10,080 bases of DNA from CAYQZD01 sp964421875 (GCA_964421875.1 CAYQZD010000130.1:1-10080), one strand, 5' to 3'. Shown: positions 1 through 6,780, numbered from the stretch's first letter. Notes: generated by a model not told the origin, from the sequence alone. Program-made: numbers and translations.

Positions 1-71
1 AAAATAACTATTTCTCTCATTGATAATGCACACTATTATTCGCCCCCATTAATAAGCGAAAATATTGAAAC

Positions 72-139
72 GTCATTCTTACAGCGAAGAAAACAAGAAT
101 CCTTCTTTTCCGGAAGGATTCCGGCTTCGCCGGAATGAC
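72..139. repeat. REP-like imperfect palindromic element
   Basis: The two ends are imperfect inverted copies. The right arm (116-139), read on the minus strand, and the left arm (72-102) share three blocks in the same order: GTCATTC, GCGAAG and GAATCC, with short extra bases in the left arm. Inside are two perfect smaller hairpins. ATTCCGGC/GCCGGAAT (118-125 with 129-136) has a 3-base loop, and AATCCTTC/GAAGGATT (98-105 with 113-120) has a 7-base loop. They share bases 118-120, so both cannot form fully at once. This look, an extragenic palindrome ending in GGAATGAC, is typical of short interspersed repeats present in many copies per genome. Only one copy is in this window, so the repeat status is inferred from its form. 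Confidence 0.55.
90..120 (-). terminator. possible intrinsic terminator of the glnA-FTCD transcript
   Basis: Read on the minus strand, the perfect 8-bp stem at 120-113/105-98 (7-base loop) is followed by CTTGTTTTCTTC. It lies about 57 bases beyond the FTCD stop codon at 177. The stem is only moderately GC-rich and the T tract is interrupted, so termination may be partial. It lies inside the REP-like element, and such elements often double as transcript ends or 3' stabilisers. Confidence 0.35.
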
Positions 140-176
140 TTTGTTTCTGCTATTTCAAAACGCTGAATTCCTATTA

Positions 177-1862
177 TTATTCAGATTCGCCCAGTTTCTT
201 TTCTACAATCTCAATGACCTCCCTGCACAATGGTCTGATTTCATCCAACACCTTCTTCAGCTTATCTTTGTATTCATTCCTGAAATCCTCGTCCTCGATG
301 CCCGGCAGGTTGATTATCACATTCAAAGCCGCCCCTTCGGCGCAAGACAGCAGGCAGTGCGCTCCCACACCAGCGTCGGAAACGCTGTTGGGATTGCCCC
401 GCTCGGCGACAGCTTTCAGCAGGGGGATAACCTCCAGCGTCTGTTCCAACATCTCCATCGGGACCTTGGTGGCTTCCTTGTTGGCGTTATCCATGGAAGT
501 TTTGCGGGCGGCTTTCTGCGCATCGGTTTTCTTGGGCATCCTCATCGTGTCCATCACCGCATTGAAAGCGTCGGTGTCGCGGTCGATAGCGTTCAGGAAC
601 CATTCCTTCAGGTGCTGCCCCTTCACACCAACCTCTTCCATTTCATCCCATACGTCCGGGTATTCCTTTTTACCGTGCGTGAGGTTGGACACCATCGCCG
701 CCAGCGCCGCCGCCAGCGCTCCGCACAGCGCCGCAGTGGAACCCCCGCCCGGCGCCGGGGCGTCGGAAGCCAATGTGTCGGCGAATTCCTCCACCTTCAT
801 CTTCGCCAGCGATTCCTCCCGCTTGAAGCGGTATTCCACAATCTTATCGTCAGGATTAAATTCGGATACATCACGCAACCCCAGCGAAAGGATGGCGGAT
901 TCCACTATCTCAGACTCGCTCACCGCGGTGGTCAAGCCCTGCCGCTTTAAATAGTGCCTGCCCGCCTCCAGCATCGCCTGCAGGGGCACCAGCCCCACAA
1001 TCTCACTGCCGGTAACCCGCATTCCCCGCTCGAAAGCCTGCTTTTCCACCACATCGAAGACCTTGTGGATGGGGGTTTCATCAATATCGGTGAGGTTCAT
1101 CGTTATCTGCGCCCGCCCGTATTCCGGGATAATCCAGGCGCCGCCCTTGCAATTGGTGAACAGTCCGGGGATTTTCACCGGCTTGCCGTTAGGGTGGCGG
1201 ACTATTTCCCCATCGGGGTAAGATACCCGCTGGGAGCGTCCCTTTTCGCGGATGTTGAAAGCGATGTCCCGCGCCATTTTGAGATTATTGGAGTTCATAT
1301 TGATATTGTAGGCGACTAAGAATTTCCGCGCACCTACCGCTATCGCGCCGAACTTGGGATTGAATTCCTCAGGTCCGAAATCGGGTTTCCATTTGGGATC
1401 GCCAACGCGCCCCTCCAGGGCTTCATATTCCCCCTTGCGCACTTCAGCCAGGTTGCTCCATTCCGGCTTGGAGGCGGCGAATTCATAAAGGTAAGCCCAT
1501 ACACTCAGCTCTTCACCCAGGCGCTTGGCTAAAGCCCGGGCGATCTCCGCGCAGTCCTCCATCGTCACCCCCGACACCGGGACGAAGGGGCAGACATCGG
1601 TGGCGCCCATACGGGGATGCTCGCCGCGATGGTTACGCATATCGATCATTTCTTTGGCTTTGGCGATAAGCTCGAACGCGCCGTCGGCGATGGCTTCGGG
1701 AGGTCCCGCCAAGGTTATCACTGTGCGGTTGGTGGCGGCGCCGGGGTCCACATCCAGTAGTTTCACCCCTGTCACCGTTTCGCAGGCCTCCGCCACAGTG
1801 TTATAAATATCGGGATTGCGGCCTTCGGATATATTGGGGACGCATTCGACGATTTTCAGCAT
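177..1862 (-). CDS. ftcd: Glutamate formimidoyltransferase / formimidoyl-THF cyclodeaminase fusion (FTCD)
   Basis: This bifunctional folate enzyme, cytosolic, moves the formimino group from N-formimino-L-glutamate to tetrahydrofolate, then deaminates formimino-THF to 5,10-methenyl-THF and ammonia. It is the last part of one histidine-degradation route. The 561 residues match the usual fusion length (about 540). The formiminotransferase part spans about 3-325, begins with IVECVPNISEGRN, and carries RGEHPRMGATDVCPF (79-93). H82 in that motif is the expected catalytic histidine. The cyclodeaminase part spans about 352-555 and contains the diagnostic APAPGGGSTAALCGALAAAL (368-387). The ATG start has TGAGGT 8 bases upstream. 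It lies 57 bases behind glnA, probably in the same transcript, so both ammonia release and ammonia capture are encoded together. No hutH, hutU or hutI is in the window. The fusion may serve folate one-carbon recycling as well as histidine breakdown. Confidence 0.93.
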   Translation of the reverse strand: MLKIVECVPNISEGRNPDIYNTVAEACETVTGVKLLDVDPGAATNRTVITLAGPPEAIADGAFELIAKAKEMIDMRNHRGEHPRMGATDVCPFVPVSGVTMEDCAEIARALAKRLGEELSVWAYLYEFAASKPEWSNLAEVRKGEYEALEGRVGDPKWKPDFGPEEFNPKFGAIAVGARKFLVAYNINMNSNNLKMARDIAFNIREKGRSQRVSYPDGEIVRHPNGKPVKIPGLFTNCKGGAWIIPEYGRAQITMNLTDIDETPIHKVFDVVEKQAFERGMRVTGSEIVGLVPLQAMLEAGRHYLKRQGLTTAVSESEIVESAILSLGLRDVSEFNPDDKIVEYRFKREESLAKMKVEEFADTLASDAPAPGGGSTAALCGALAAALAAMVSNLTHGKKEYPDVWDEMEEVGVKGQHLKEWFLNAIDRDTDAFNAVMDTMRMPKKTDAQKAARKTSMDNANKEATKVPMEMLEQTLEVIPLLKAVAERGNPNSVSDAGVGAHCLLSCAEGAALNVIINLPGIEDEDFRNEYKDKLKKVLDEIRPLCREVIEIVEKKLGESE

Positions 1863-1919
1863 ATTTCGGACCTCAGATTACTTATTCTGTTGTTTTCCTG
1901 ATATATCAATCTTGCCAGC

Positions 1920-3353
1920 CTAAATATCGTAATACAATTCTATCTCATAAGGATGGGGCCGGTCGCGGAGTTTTTCAACCTCGTGCCTCATTTTGTAGTC
2001 AATCCATTGATCGATAAGCTGGTCGGAAAACACGCCGGTTGAAGTCAAGAATTCTCGGTCGGAGTCCAGGCTGCTCAATGCTTCTTCCAGGCTAGCAGGG
2101 ACGGACTTGATATTATTTTTCTCTTCTGGGGAGAGCTCTTTCATATCTATATCGAAGGGCCCAAATCCACTCTTCATCGGTTCAATTTTTCGCTTTATCC
2201 CGTCCAATCCGGCGACAAGCTGCGCTGCAATCGAAAGATAGATGTTGCCGGTGGCGTCTCCGGGACGGAATTCTATCCGCTTCACATACTCATTGTCATC
2301 GTACTTGGGTATCCTGATGCAGGCGCTGCGATTAGCCAAACCGTAAAACAGCTTGGTCGGCGCTTCAAAACCGGGCACCAGACGTTTGTAGGAATTCGTG
2401 GAGGCGTCGGTGAAGCCCATCACTGCCGAAGTGTGCTGAAGTAGTCCCTCGGTATATTGCAGCGCCAGGCGGGAAAGGTTGCCGTAGCCGCCCTTTTCAT
2501 AGAAGAGGGATTTCCCGTCCCGGTGCAGGAACTGATGGTAGTGCATTCCGTTGCCGGCGGCGTTGTAAAGTGGTTTCGGCATAAAAGTAACGGTCTTACC
2601 GCGCTTCCTAGCCGTCATCCGCGCGAAGTACTTAATCAACATCCCCTGGTCGGCGGCAAGCAGAGGTTCTTCGAACAAAACCTCGATTTCAGTCTGACCC
2701 GCCGCTCCTACCTCGTGGTGGTGGTACTTGACCTTGACACCTTCAGCTACGGCTAATCTCACGATTTCCGAGCGCAGGTCGTACAGGGAATCGTTGGGCG
2801 GCATTGCGTGGTAGCCGCCCTGGTGGGGAATCACACTGCCTGAGCAATTTTTATCCTCGGAATTCAGAGCATAGCCCGCTTCTTCGGAATCGATATAGTA
2901 TCGAGCGCAATTAATACTGTTTTCTACCAAAATCCGGTCAAAAATATAGAACTCATACTCCGGACTGAACCAGCATCCGTCGGCTAATTTCAAGGAAGTC
3001 AGGTATTCCTCGGCGCGCTTTAAAACGCCTCGGGGGCAAAGTTTGAACGGATTCAAAGAACCGGCTTCCTTAACGTCGCAAATGAATGCCAGCGTTTTGG
3101 CTTCCCAAAAAGGGTCCAGCCTCCCAGTGGTGTGGTCCGGAATCAGCGCCATATCGCTGGAATTCGCGGTTTTGAATCCGGGGACGCTGGAAGAATCGAA
3201 GGCGGTGCCGGATTGAAAAATATTTTCGTTGAAAGTGGCGGCCGGGAGAGTGATATGGTGCCACCTTCCCACTAAATCGGTAAAAGTTAAATCGACCATT
3301 TCCACTTCATTGTCAGCGATGAAGCGAAGCGCGTCTTCAGGTGAAGTGAACAT
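1920..3353 (-). CDS. glnA: Type I glutamine synthetase
   Basis: It makes glutamine from glutamate, ammonia and ATP, the central ammonia-assimilation step in the cytosol. The 477 residues are normal for a GSI dodecamer subunit. Visible signatures are FDSSSVPGFK (52-61, equivalent of the FDGSS loop), PEYEFYIF (131-138), HHHEVGAAGQTEIE (211-224), TFMPKP (256-261), NGMHYH (268-273), STNSYKRLVPGFEAP (318-332), NRSACIRIP (341-349) and RIEFRPGD (359-366). The metal-binding glutamates and H271 are therefore present. The C-terminus keeps the GSI pattern SLEEALSSLDSDREFL and ends in ELYYDI. The adenylylation segment differs: where enterobacterial GlnA has NLYDLPPEE, this protein has DMKELSPEE (403-411), with K405 at the tyrosine position and no tyrosine between 393 and 412. 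GlnE-type control therefore looks impossible. The ATG start has a weak GGGA site. A 102-base gap with a possible own promoter separates it from pgpA. Confidence 0.96.
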   Translation of the reverse strand: MFTSPEDALRFIADNEVEMVDLTFTDLVGRWHHITLPAATFNENIFQSGTAFDSSSVPGFKTANSSDMALIPDHTTGRLDPFWEAKTLAFICDVKEAGSLNPFKLCPRGVLKRAEEYLTSLKLADGCWFSPEYEFYIFDRILVENSINCARYYIDSEEAGYALNSEDKNCSGSVIPHQGGYHAMPPNDSLYDLRSEIVRLAVAEGVKVKYHHHEVGAAGQTEIEVLFEEPLLAADQGMLIKYFARMTARKRGKTVTFMPKPLYNAAGNGMHYHQFLHRDGKSLFYEKGGYGNLSRLALQYTEGLLQHTSAVMGFTDASTNSYKRLVPGFEAPTKLFYGLANRSACIRIPKYDDNEYVKRIEFRPGDATGNIYLSIAAQLVAGLDGIKRKIEPMKSGFGPFDIDMKELSPEEKNNIKSVPASLEEALSSLDSDREFLTSTGVFSDQLIDQWIDYKMRHEVEKLRDRPHPYEIELYYDI

Positions 3354-3380
3354 AAATTTTCCCGTTGTTTTAGCTTAGTT

Positions 3381-3424
3381 GTTATATAGACACGAAATCC
3401 ATCTGTTAGTTGTGGTTTTCACAA
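3381..3424 (-). promoter_or_regulatory. Possible glnA promoter with adjacent inverted repeat
   Basis: On the minus strand, CTAACA (3409-3404) and TATAAC (3386-3381) are spaced by 17 bases and match the sigma70 boxes at 4/6 and 5/6 positions. Just upstream is TTGTG-N5-CACAA (3424-3410), a small perfect inverted repeat placed where an activator or repressor could act. No sigma54 (GG-N10-GC) promoter was seen, so classical NtrC/RpoN control is not supported. Short AT-rich matches occur by chance, so this is a candidate only. Confidence 0.3.
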
Positions 3425-3455
3425 TGCGGACGTGAGTTATATTCATCGAATCGGT

Positions 3456-3956
3456 TCACAGTATATCGATAATTCCCTTGGCGTATAAAAAAATTCCCAG
3501 CCTGAGAATGATGTTTGCGTAAACTCCGGCGAATACATCGTCGAATAGCACTCCCGCTCCTCCGGGAAGCTTATCCTGCGCCCAATTGGCGGGGAATAAC
3601 TTAACGATATCGAAGAATCTGAAAATCAAGGCTCCCGCAATAACCGTGTAGAAATTGACCGGAATCAGAATCATCGTCACCATATAGCCGCAGACCTCAT
3701 CCAGGACTATAGGGCTGGCGTCTTTTTTGCCCAGCGCCTTTTCAGCGGCGTCGCATAGATATAATGAAACGGCGATAACCGGAATTAATGAAACAATGTA
3801 CCATCCCGGTGATAACAGCTTCGATAACAGTAAGAACAGCGGAATACCCGGAAAGAATGTTCCCACTGTGCCCGAGGCGATGGGGGAATAACCAAAACCG
3901 GCTCCGGTCGAGATAAACAAAACTATGAAACGCCAGCTCCCCTTATCCAAATTCAA
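3456..3956 (-). CDS. pgpA: Phosphatidylglycerophosphatase A
   Basis: An inner-membrane phosphatase that removes the phosphate from phosphatidylglycerol phosphate to give phosphatidylglycerol, a major anionic lipid. The 166 residues fit the PgpA family. Motifs in order are GFGYSPIASGTVGTF (20-34), PIVLDEVCGY (82-91), FRFFDIVKLFP (112-122) and GGAGVLFDDVFAGVYAN (132-148). The acidic residues D86, E87, D139 and D140 are the expected catalytic or metal-binding ones. Hydrophobic segments at about 36-66, 88-111 and near the C-terminus are consistent with membrane anchoring. The start is TTG, sharing four bases (TTGA) with the stop of the PII-like gene, with AGGAG 7 bases upstream inside that gene. 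The pair is likely translationally coupled. PgpA is a housekeeping enzyme, and its place after a PII-like gene is probably operon convenience. Confidence 0.93.
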   Translation of the reverse strand: MNLDKGSWRFIVLFISTGAGFGYSPIASGTVGTFFPGIPLFLLLSKLLSPGWYIVSLIPVIAVSLYLCDAAEKALGKKDASPIVLDEVCGYMVTMILIPVNFYTVIAGALIFRFFDIVKLFPANWAQDKLPGGAGVLFDDVFAGVYANIILRLGIFLYAKGIIDIL

Positions 3957-4327
3957 TCGGTTTCTCCTGTAAAATCGAAATTTGTGCCTACCGCTCTGAC
4001 TATGGGGACTGTGAAAATCACTCCCGTATCCGGCTGGGTGAAATCTATCTCTATTTCCTTTAATAACTTCTGTAGTTCATCTACCAGAGCGATATCGCTG
4101 ATAGCGGCGAAGATGGTTTTATTGTAGGGTTTTCGGTCCCGAATTTCGTTCATAAAGCCAGCGAAAATCGGGAATTCGAAGGCCAGTGTGCGGCCCATAC
4201 CTTGAGTGTTTACGATAGTGGCGCCTTGAATCTCCAATTCCAAAAACGCGTTCAGGATGTCCTGAACCAGTCCCTCATTCACCACTATTACCATCAGCCA
4301 CATCTTCTTTATATTCTCACAATCCAT
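3953..4327 (-). CDS. PII-like (GlnB-fold) signalling protein, divergent
   Basis: A small cytosolic protein of the PII superfamily, whose members are usually trimers that bind nucleotides or metabolites and regulate transporters or enzymes by touching them. It has 124 residues, close to the 112 of GlnB. LELEIQGATIVNTQGMGR (30-46 region) matches the beta2 segment before the T-loop, and GVIFTVPIVRAVG (102-114) matches the GxIFVxPVxxAV strand of GlnB. The intervening T-loop region (about 46-68) is unlike GlnB: it is rich in phenylalanine (LAFEFPIFAGF) and has no tyrosine at the uridylylation position. Y68 near its end is the only tyrosine there. The effector is unknown. The gene follows the antiporter by 73 bases, so that transporter is a plausible partner. 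The ATG at 4327 has GAGG 9 bases upstream. The Met codon at residue 9 is an alternative start that would begin directly with beta1. Confidence 0.75.
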   Translation of the reverse strand: MDCENIKKMWLMVIVVNEGLVQDILNAFLELEIQGATIVNTQGMGRTLAFEFPIFAGFMNEIRDRKPYNKTIFAAISDIALVDELQKLLKEIEIDFTQPDTGVIFTVPIVRAVGTNFDFTGETD

Positions 4328-4380
4328 GAACGAAAACCTCGAATGATTGAATACTATGGGATATGAGTAAATCGTCTCCC

Positions 4381-4403
4381 TATCAGGTTTAATCCTGATA
4401 TTA
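4381..4403 (-). promoter_or_regulatory. Hairpin immediately after the antiporter stop codon
   Basis: TATCAGG and CCTGATA (4381-4387 and 4394-4400) form a perfect 7-bp stem with a 6-base loop, directly adjoining the TAA at 4403-4401. On the minus strand it is followed by GGGAGACGA, not by a T tract, so it is not a standard terminator. It could protect the 3' end of the ptsN-like/antiporter message or lower expression of the PII-like gene beyond it. Confidence 0.35.
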
Positions 4404-5633
4404 CCCGGAATCCTTCTCTTTCCCGATACTTTTTAATTTGCCTCGTTCCAGTTTATCCGGGGGAACCTCACCGGCTTTCACTATAGCGATTTTAGTGCAG
4501 GGGGGACCGATTATCTGCACCACAAAGGTGGTGGCGGCGATAATGTTGATCACCATATCGCCTAATCCCTTGGTTTCAGGCGTGTTCAACATATCGGCGG
4601 CTGCAAGGGATAGTCCCACCGCCACCCCGGCTTGGGAAAACAGCCCCAATCCTAAGTACCTCCGCACAGTCTTCGGCGCTTGCGAAATCGCCGCGCCCAA
4701 ATAAGCCCCGCCGAATTTACCTCCCGCCCGCAGTATCAAGTAGAGTAATCCCAACAGCCCCATCTGAGGCAGCAATCCTATCTTGAGCCGCGCTCCCACC
4801 AGCACGAAAAAGAGCACATAAATGGGCGGGGTGAAATCGGTTATCGCTTCCTGGATGCGCCGGAGTCGGAGGGGAACGGCGTTACAGACGGTGATGCCCG
4901 CAGCCATATTGGTCATTATGGGCGAAATGCCGAATTGAAGGGCGACGCCGCAAGTGATTACCACCAATCCGACCGAGAGAATCAGGGTTTCCGTTTTGGT
5001 AGCCATCCATTTCGAAATACGGATGAAAAGGAAACCAACGGCGACGCCCACTAGTATAGAACCACCGATATCGAGCGCCGGATGCAGCAATCCCTGCATC
5101 AAGGTGCCTCCGCCGCCTAATAAGGATTGGGCGATGGAGATGCCGAAACCGAACAGGAGCAGCGAGATGCCATCGTCGATTCCCACCACCGCCAGCAGGG
5201 TGGTAGTTACCGGCCCCTTGCTTTTGTATTCCTCCAGCACATCGACCGTCGCCGCCGGAGCCGTGGCGGAAGCAAGCGCTCCGAACACCAGCCCCATATA
5301 GACTTTCCCGGTGAGGAGGGTGACGCCGACTCCGACCAGGAGGAATGCGCCGAAGGCTTCCAGCAGCGAGATGCTGATGATGGATTTCCCCAGACGCTTC
5401 AATACACTGTAGCGAAGTTGAGACCCAATGCCGAATCCGATGAAGCCTAAAGCGATATCGGCGATGATATCGGCGCTCTGAGTATCGACCAGTTTGAAGC
5501 CGGAATCACCGATTATTACCCCGGCTATGATATAGCCCACCACCATGGGGATTCTGATTTTCTCCATCCCCTTGGCTGCGAACAGTCCGGCGAGGACTGC
5601 GATACCCACCATCAACAGAGTCGTCAAACTCAC
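4401..5633 (-). CDS. CPA2-family cation:proton antiporter (KefB/NapA-like membrane domain)
   Basis: An inner-membrane secondary transporter exchanging Na+ or K+ for protons. The 410 residues are almost entirely hydrophobic helices (roughly 12-13), beginning at residue 5. The discontinuous-helix motif SATAPAATVDV (122-132) and the ion-binding pair in GIDDGISLLLFGFG (151-164, D153-D154) are clear. The double aspartate is the pattern of electrogenic exchangers such as NapA and NhaA, in contrast to the Asn-Asp pair of electroneutral ones. RAGGKFGGAYLGA (303-315) supplies the conserved late-helix basic residues R303 and K307. There is no RCK/TrkA-N or UspA tail: the protein ends about 20 residues after the last helix. 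The GTG start shares GTGA with the stop of the EIIA gene, so the two are coupled. The ion cannot be read from the sequence. KefB/C-type glutathione-gated efflux is unlikely without the C-terminal domain. Confidence 0.9.
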   Translation of the reverse strand: MSLTTLLMVGIAVLAGLFAAKGMEKIRIPMVVGYIIAGVIIGDSGFKLVDTQSADIIADIALGFIGFGIGSQLRYSVLKRLGKSIISISLLEAFGAFLLVGVGVTLLTGKVYMGLVFGALASATAPAATVDVLEEYKSKGPVTTTLLAVVGIDDGISLLLFGFGISIAQSLLGGGGTLMQGLLHPALDIGGSILVGVAVGFLFIRISKWMATKTETLILSVGLVVITCGVALQFGISPIMTNMAAGITVCNAVPLRLRRIQEAITDFTPPIYVLFFVLVGARLKIGLLPQMGLLGLLYLILRAGGKFGGAYLGAAISQAPKTVRRYLGLGLFSQAGVAVGLSLAAADMLNTPETKGLGDMVINIIAATTFVVQIIGPPCTKIAIVKAGEVPPDKLERGKLKSIGKEKDSG

Positions 5634-6079
5634 TTCCCGGTGAATACGTTAATAATGTCAGCCGGAGTTTCAGCCTTGTCTAGTGATTCTCTTATATCGG
5701 ATTTCTTCAATAGCCGGGAAAGCTTAGCCAGGATTTTCAAGTACACTGAGATTTGGTCCGGCGGGATACCGAATTGGAATATCAGGTTGGCGGGTTTGCC
5801 GTCCTGCGCCCCGAAATCCACTCCATTTTTCAGCCGGGCGAAGCACAGCACCAGTCGCGAAACACCGCGGCTCCGGGCATGAGGGATGGCGCAGCCGTGC
5901 TCAAGCCCCGTCGGTATGTTGTTCTCCCTCTGGACTAAATCAGCCTGGAAAAGGCTGCTGTCGACCACTCCGGCATCGCTGGACATCCGTTCCGCCAGCA
6001 GAGCGATAACTTCCATTTTATCCGACGCTTCCAAATCGAGAAATACCAGCTCTTCTTTCAGCAATTCATCAATTTTCAA
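5630..6079 (-). CDS. PTS EIIA type-2 domain protein (PtsN / EIIA-Ntr-like)
   Basis: A free-standing cytosolic phosphocarrier domain of the fructose/mannitol/Ntr EIIA family. The 149 residues form a single domain. GLEHGCAIPHARS (58-70) is the active-site motif: H67 in IPHAR aligns with the phosphorylated histidine of the family (H73 of E. coli PtsN), and H61 is the usual second histidine. FGIPPDQISVYLKILAKLSR (103-122) matches the later conserved stretch. No sugar-specific EIIB or EIIC is attached or adjacent, which favours a regulatory role. In E. coli, PtsN controls K+ transport through TrkA and KdpD, so pairing here with a cation antiporter makes a similar regulatory job likely. The start is TTG with GGAG about 10 bases upstream. 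It is the first gene of the EIIA-antiporter-PII-like-pgpA run. No EI or HPr gene is in the window. Confidence 0.88.
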   Translation of the reverse strand: MKIDELLKEELVFLDLEASDKMEVIALLAERMSSDAGVVDSSLFQADLVQRENNIPTGLEHGCAIPHARSRGVSRLVLCFARLKNGVDFGAQDGKPANLIFQFGIPPDQISVYLKILAKLSRLLKKSDIRESLDKAETPADIINVFTGK

Positions 6080-6098
6080 TATCCGACCACTCCATGAC

Positions 6099-6126
6099 TT
6101 TATACAGGTTTGTATTATGCTGCGAA
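6099..6126 (-). promoter_or_regulatory. Possible promoter of the EIIA-antiporter operon
   Basis: On the minus strand, TTCGCA (6126-6121) and TATAAA (6104-6099) are separated by 16 bases and match the sigma70 boxes at 4/6 and 5/6. It fills the 55-base gap between the cyclophilin stop and the TTG start of the EIIA gene, leaving a leader of about 13-20 bases that includes GGAG. Co-transcription with the cyclophilin is the alternative. Confidence 0.28.
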
Positions 6127-6134
6127 TTAGCTTA

Positions 6135-6728
6135 TTATTCCCGTTCTTTCTTCTTTTGGGCTTTTTTCTGCTGTATATATTCGCTGTAGTTCATTATTTT
6201 CACTGTCATTTCAATTCTCTCAATCGGATTGTCTTGTTCGCCGGTGCGGCTGTGGACAATTTTATCCGTTGCTTTCATCCCATCGATTACCTTACCGAAA
6301 ACCGTGTACTGTTTATCCAGAAAGCGGGAATCCGCAACCACAATGAAGAATTGAGAACCGGCGGAATTAGGGTGATTGGAACGCGCCATCGAGACGATGC
6401 CCCGGTCGTGATGGATATCGTTGAATTCGGCGTCGATAGTGTATCCCGGACCTCCGCGTCCGTCATTGGAACGGTCATTATCCTTGGAGTTGGGGTCGCC
6501 GCCTTGAATCATAAAATTGGGAATAACGCGGTGGAATGTGCTACCGTCGTAGAATCCCGACCGCGCCAGCTTCTGGAAGTTTTTGACGTGGTTGGGAGCT
6601 TTATTGGGGAAGAATTCAAAAACGATGTCGCCGTATTTCGTGGATATCACAGCGACTTCCTTATCTTTAGCTAAGGAAATCCCAGTAATAAAGGATAGAG
6701 CGATGAGCAGGAGCAGTAGTTTTTTCAT
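6135..6728 (-). CDS. Secreted cyclophilin-type peptidyl-prolyl cis-trans isomerase
   Basis: It speeds cis-trans isomerisation at proline peptide bonds, here probably in the periplasm or cell envelope. Residues 1-20 are a classic signal peptide (MKK, leucine-rich core, SLA before K21). No lipobox cysteine is present, so it is not a lipoprotein. The cyclophilin domain runs from about 25 to 182. Key stretches are STFHRVIPNFMIQGGDPNS (63-81, with the catalytic-type R67), NSAGSQFFIV (121-130) and LDKQYTVFGKVIDGM (137-151). In the last one, tyrosine replaces the histidine of human CypA, and the nearby tryptophan that makes eukaryotic enzymes cyclosporin-sensitive is F136. Both are usual in bacterial members. 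A short, very basic tail (QQKKAQKKKERE) ends the protein. The ATG has AGGAT upstream. It has its own likely promoter and no obvious functional tie to its neighbours. Confidence 0.93.
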   Translation of the reverse strand: MKKLLLLLIALSFITGISLAKDKEVAVISTKYGDIVFEFFPNKAPNHVKNFQKLARSGFYDGSTFHRVIPNFMIQGGDPNSKDNDRSNDGRGGPGYTIDAEFNDIHHDRGIVSMARSNHPNSAGSQFFIVVADSRFLDKQYTVFGKVIDGMKATDKIVHSRTGEQDNPIERIEMTVKIMNYSEYIQQKKAQKKKERE

Positions 6729-6750
6729 GGTAACTAATCCTATTGATTTA

Positions 6751-6780
6751 TTTATAATATTTTATTTGTCATGCTATCAA
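6751..6780 (-). promoter_or_regulatory. Likely sigma70-type promoter of the cyclophilin gene
   Basis: On the minus strand, TTGATA (6780-6775) and TATAAA (6756-6751) each match the consensus at 5/6, with an 18-base spacer in an AT-rich stretch. Transcription would start near 6744, giving a short leader with AGGAT before the ATG at 6728. An overlapping alternative -10 (TATTAT) gives a 15-base spacer. Confidence 0.42.

Noticed and set aside
135..954. Two long plus-strand open frames (271 and 246 codons) opposite the cyclodeaminase half of FTCD
   Set aside because: They mirror a clearly homologous minus-strand gene. Their translations show no family motifs and are rich in Arg/Ser/His, as expected from antisense reading.
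954..1806. Plus-strand open frames opposite the formiminotransferase half
   Set aside because: Antisense shadows of FTCD with no recognisable domain or ribosome site.
4438..5450. Plus-strand frames opposite the antiporter
   Set aside because: Shadows of a membrane protein gene with strong CPA2 motifs on the minus strand.
5886..6674. A 262-codon plus-strand frame crossing the EIIA and cyclophilin genes
   Set aside because: It runs antisense through two well-supported genes and their intergenic gap. No domain is visible.
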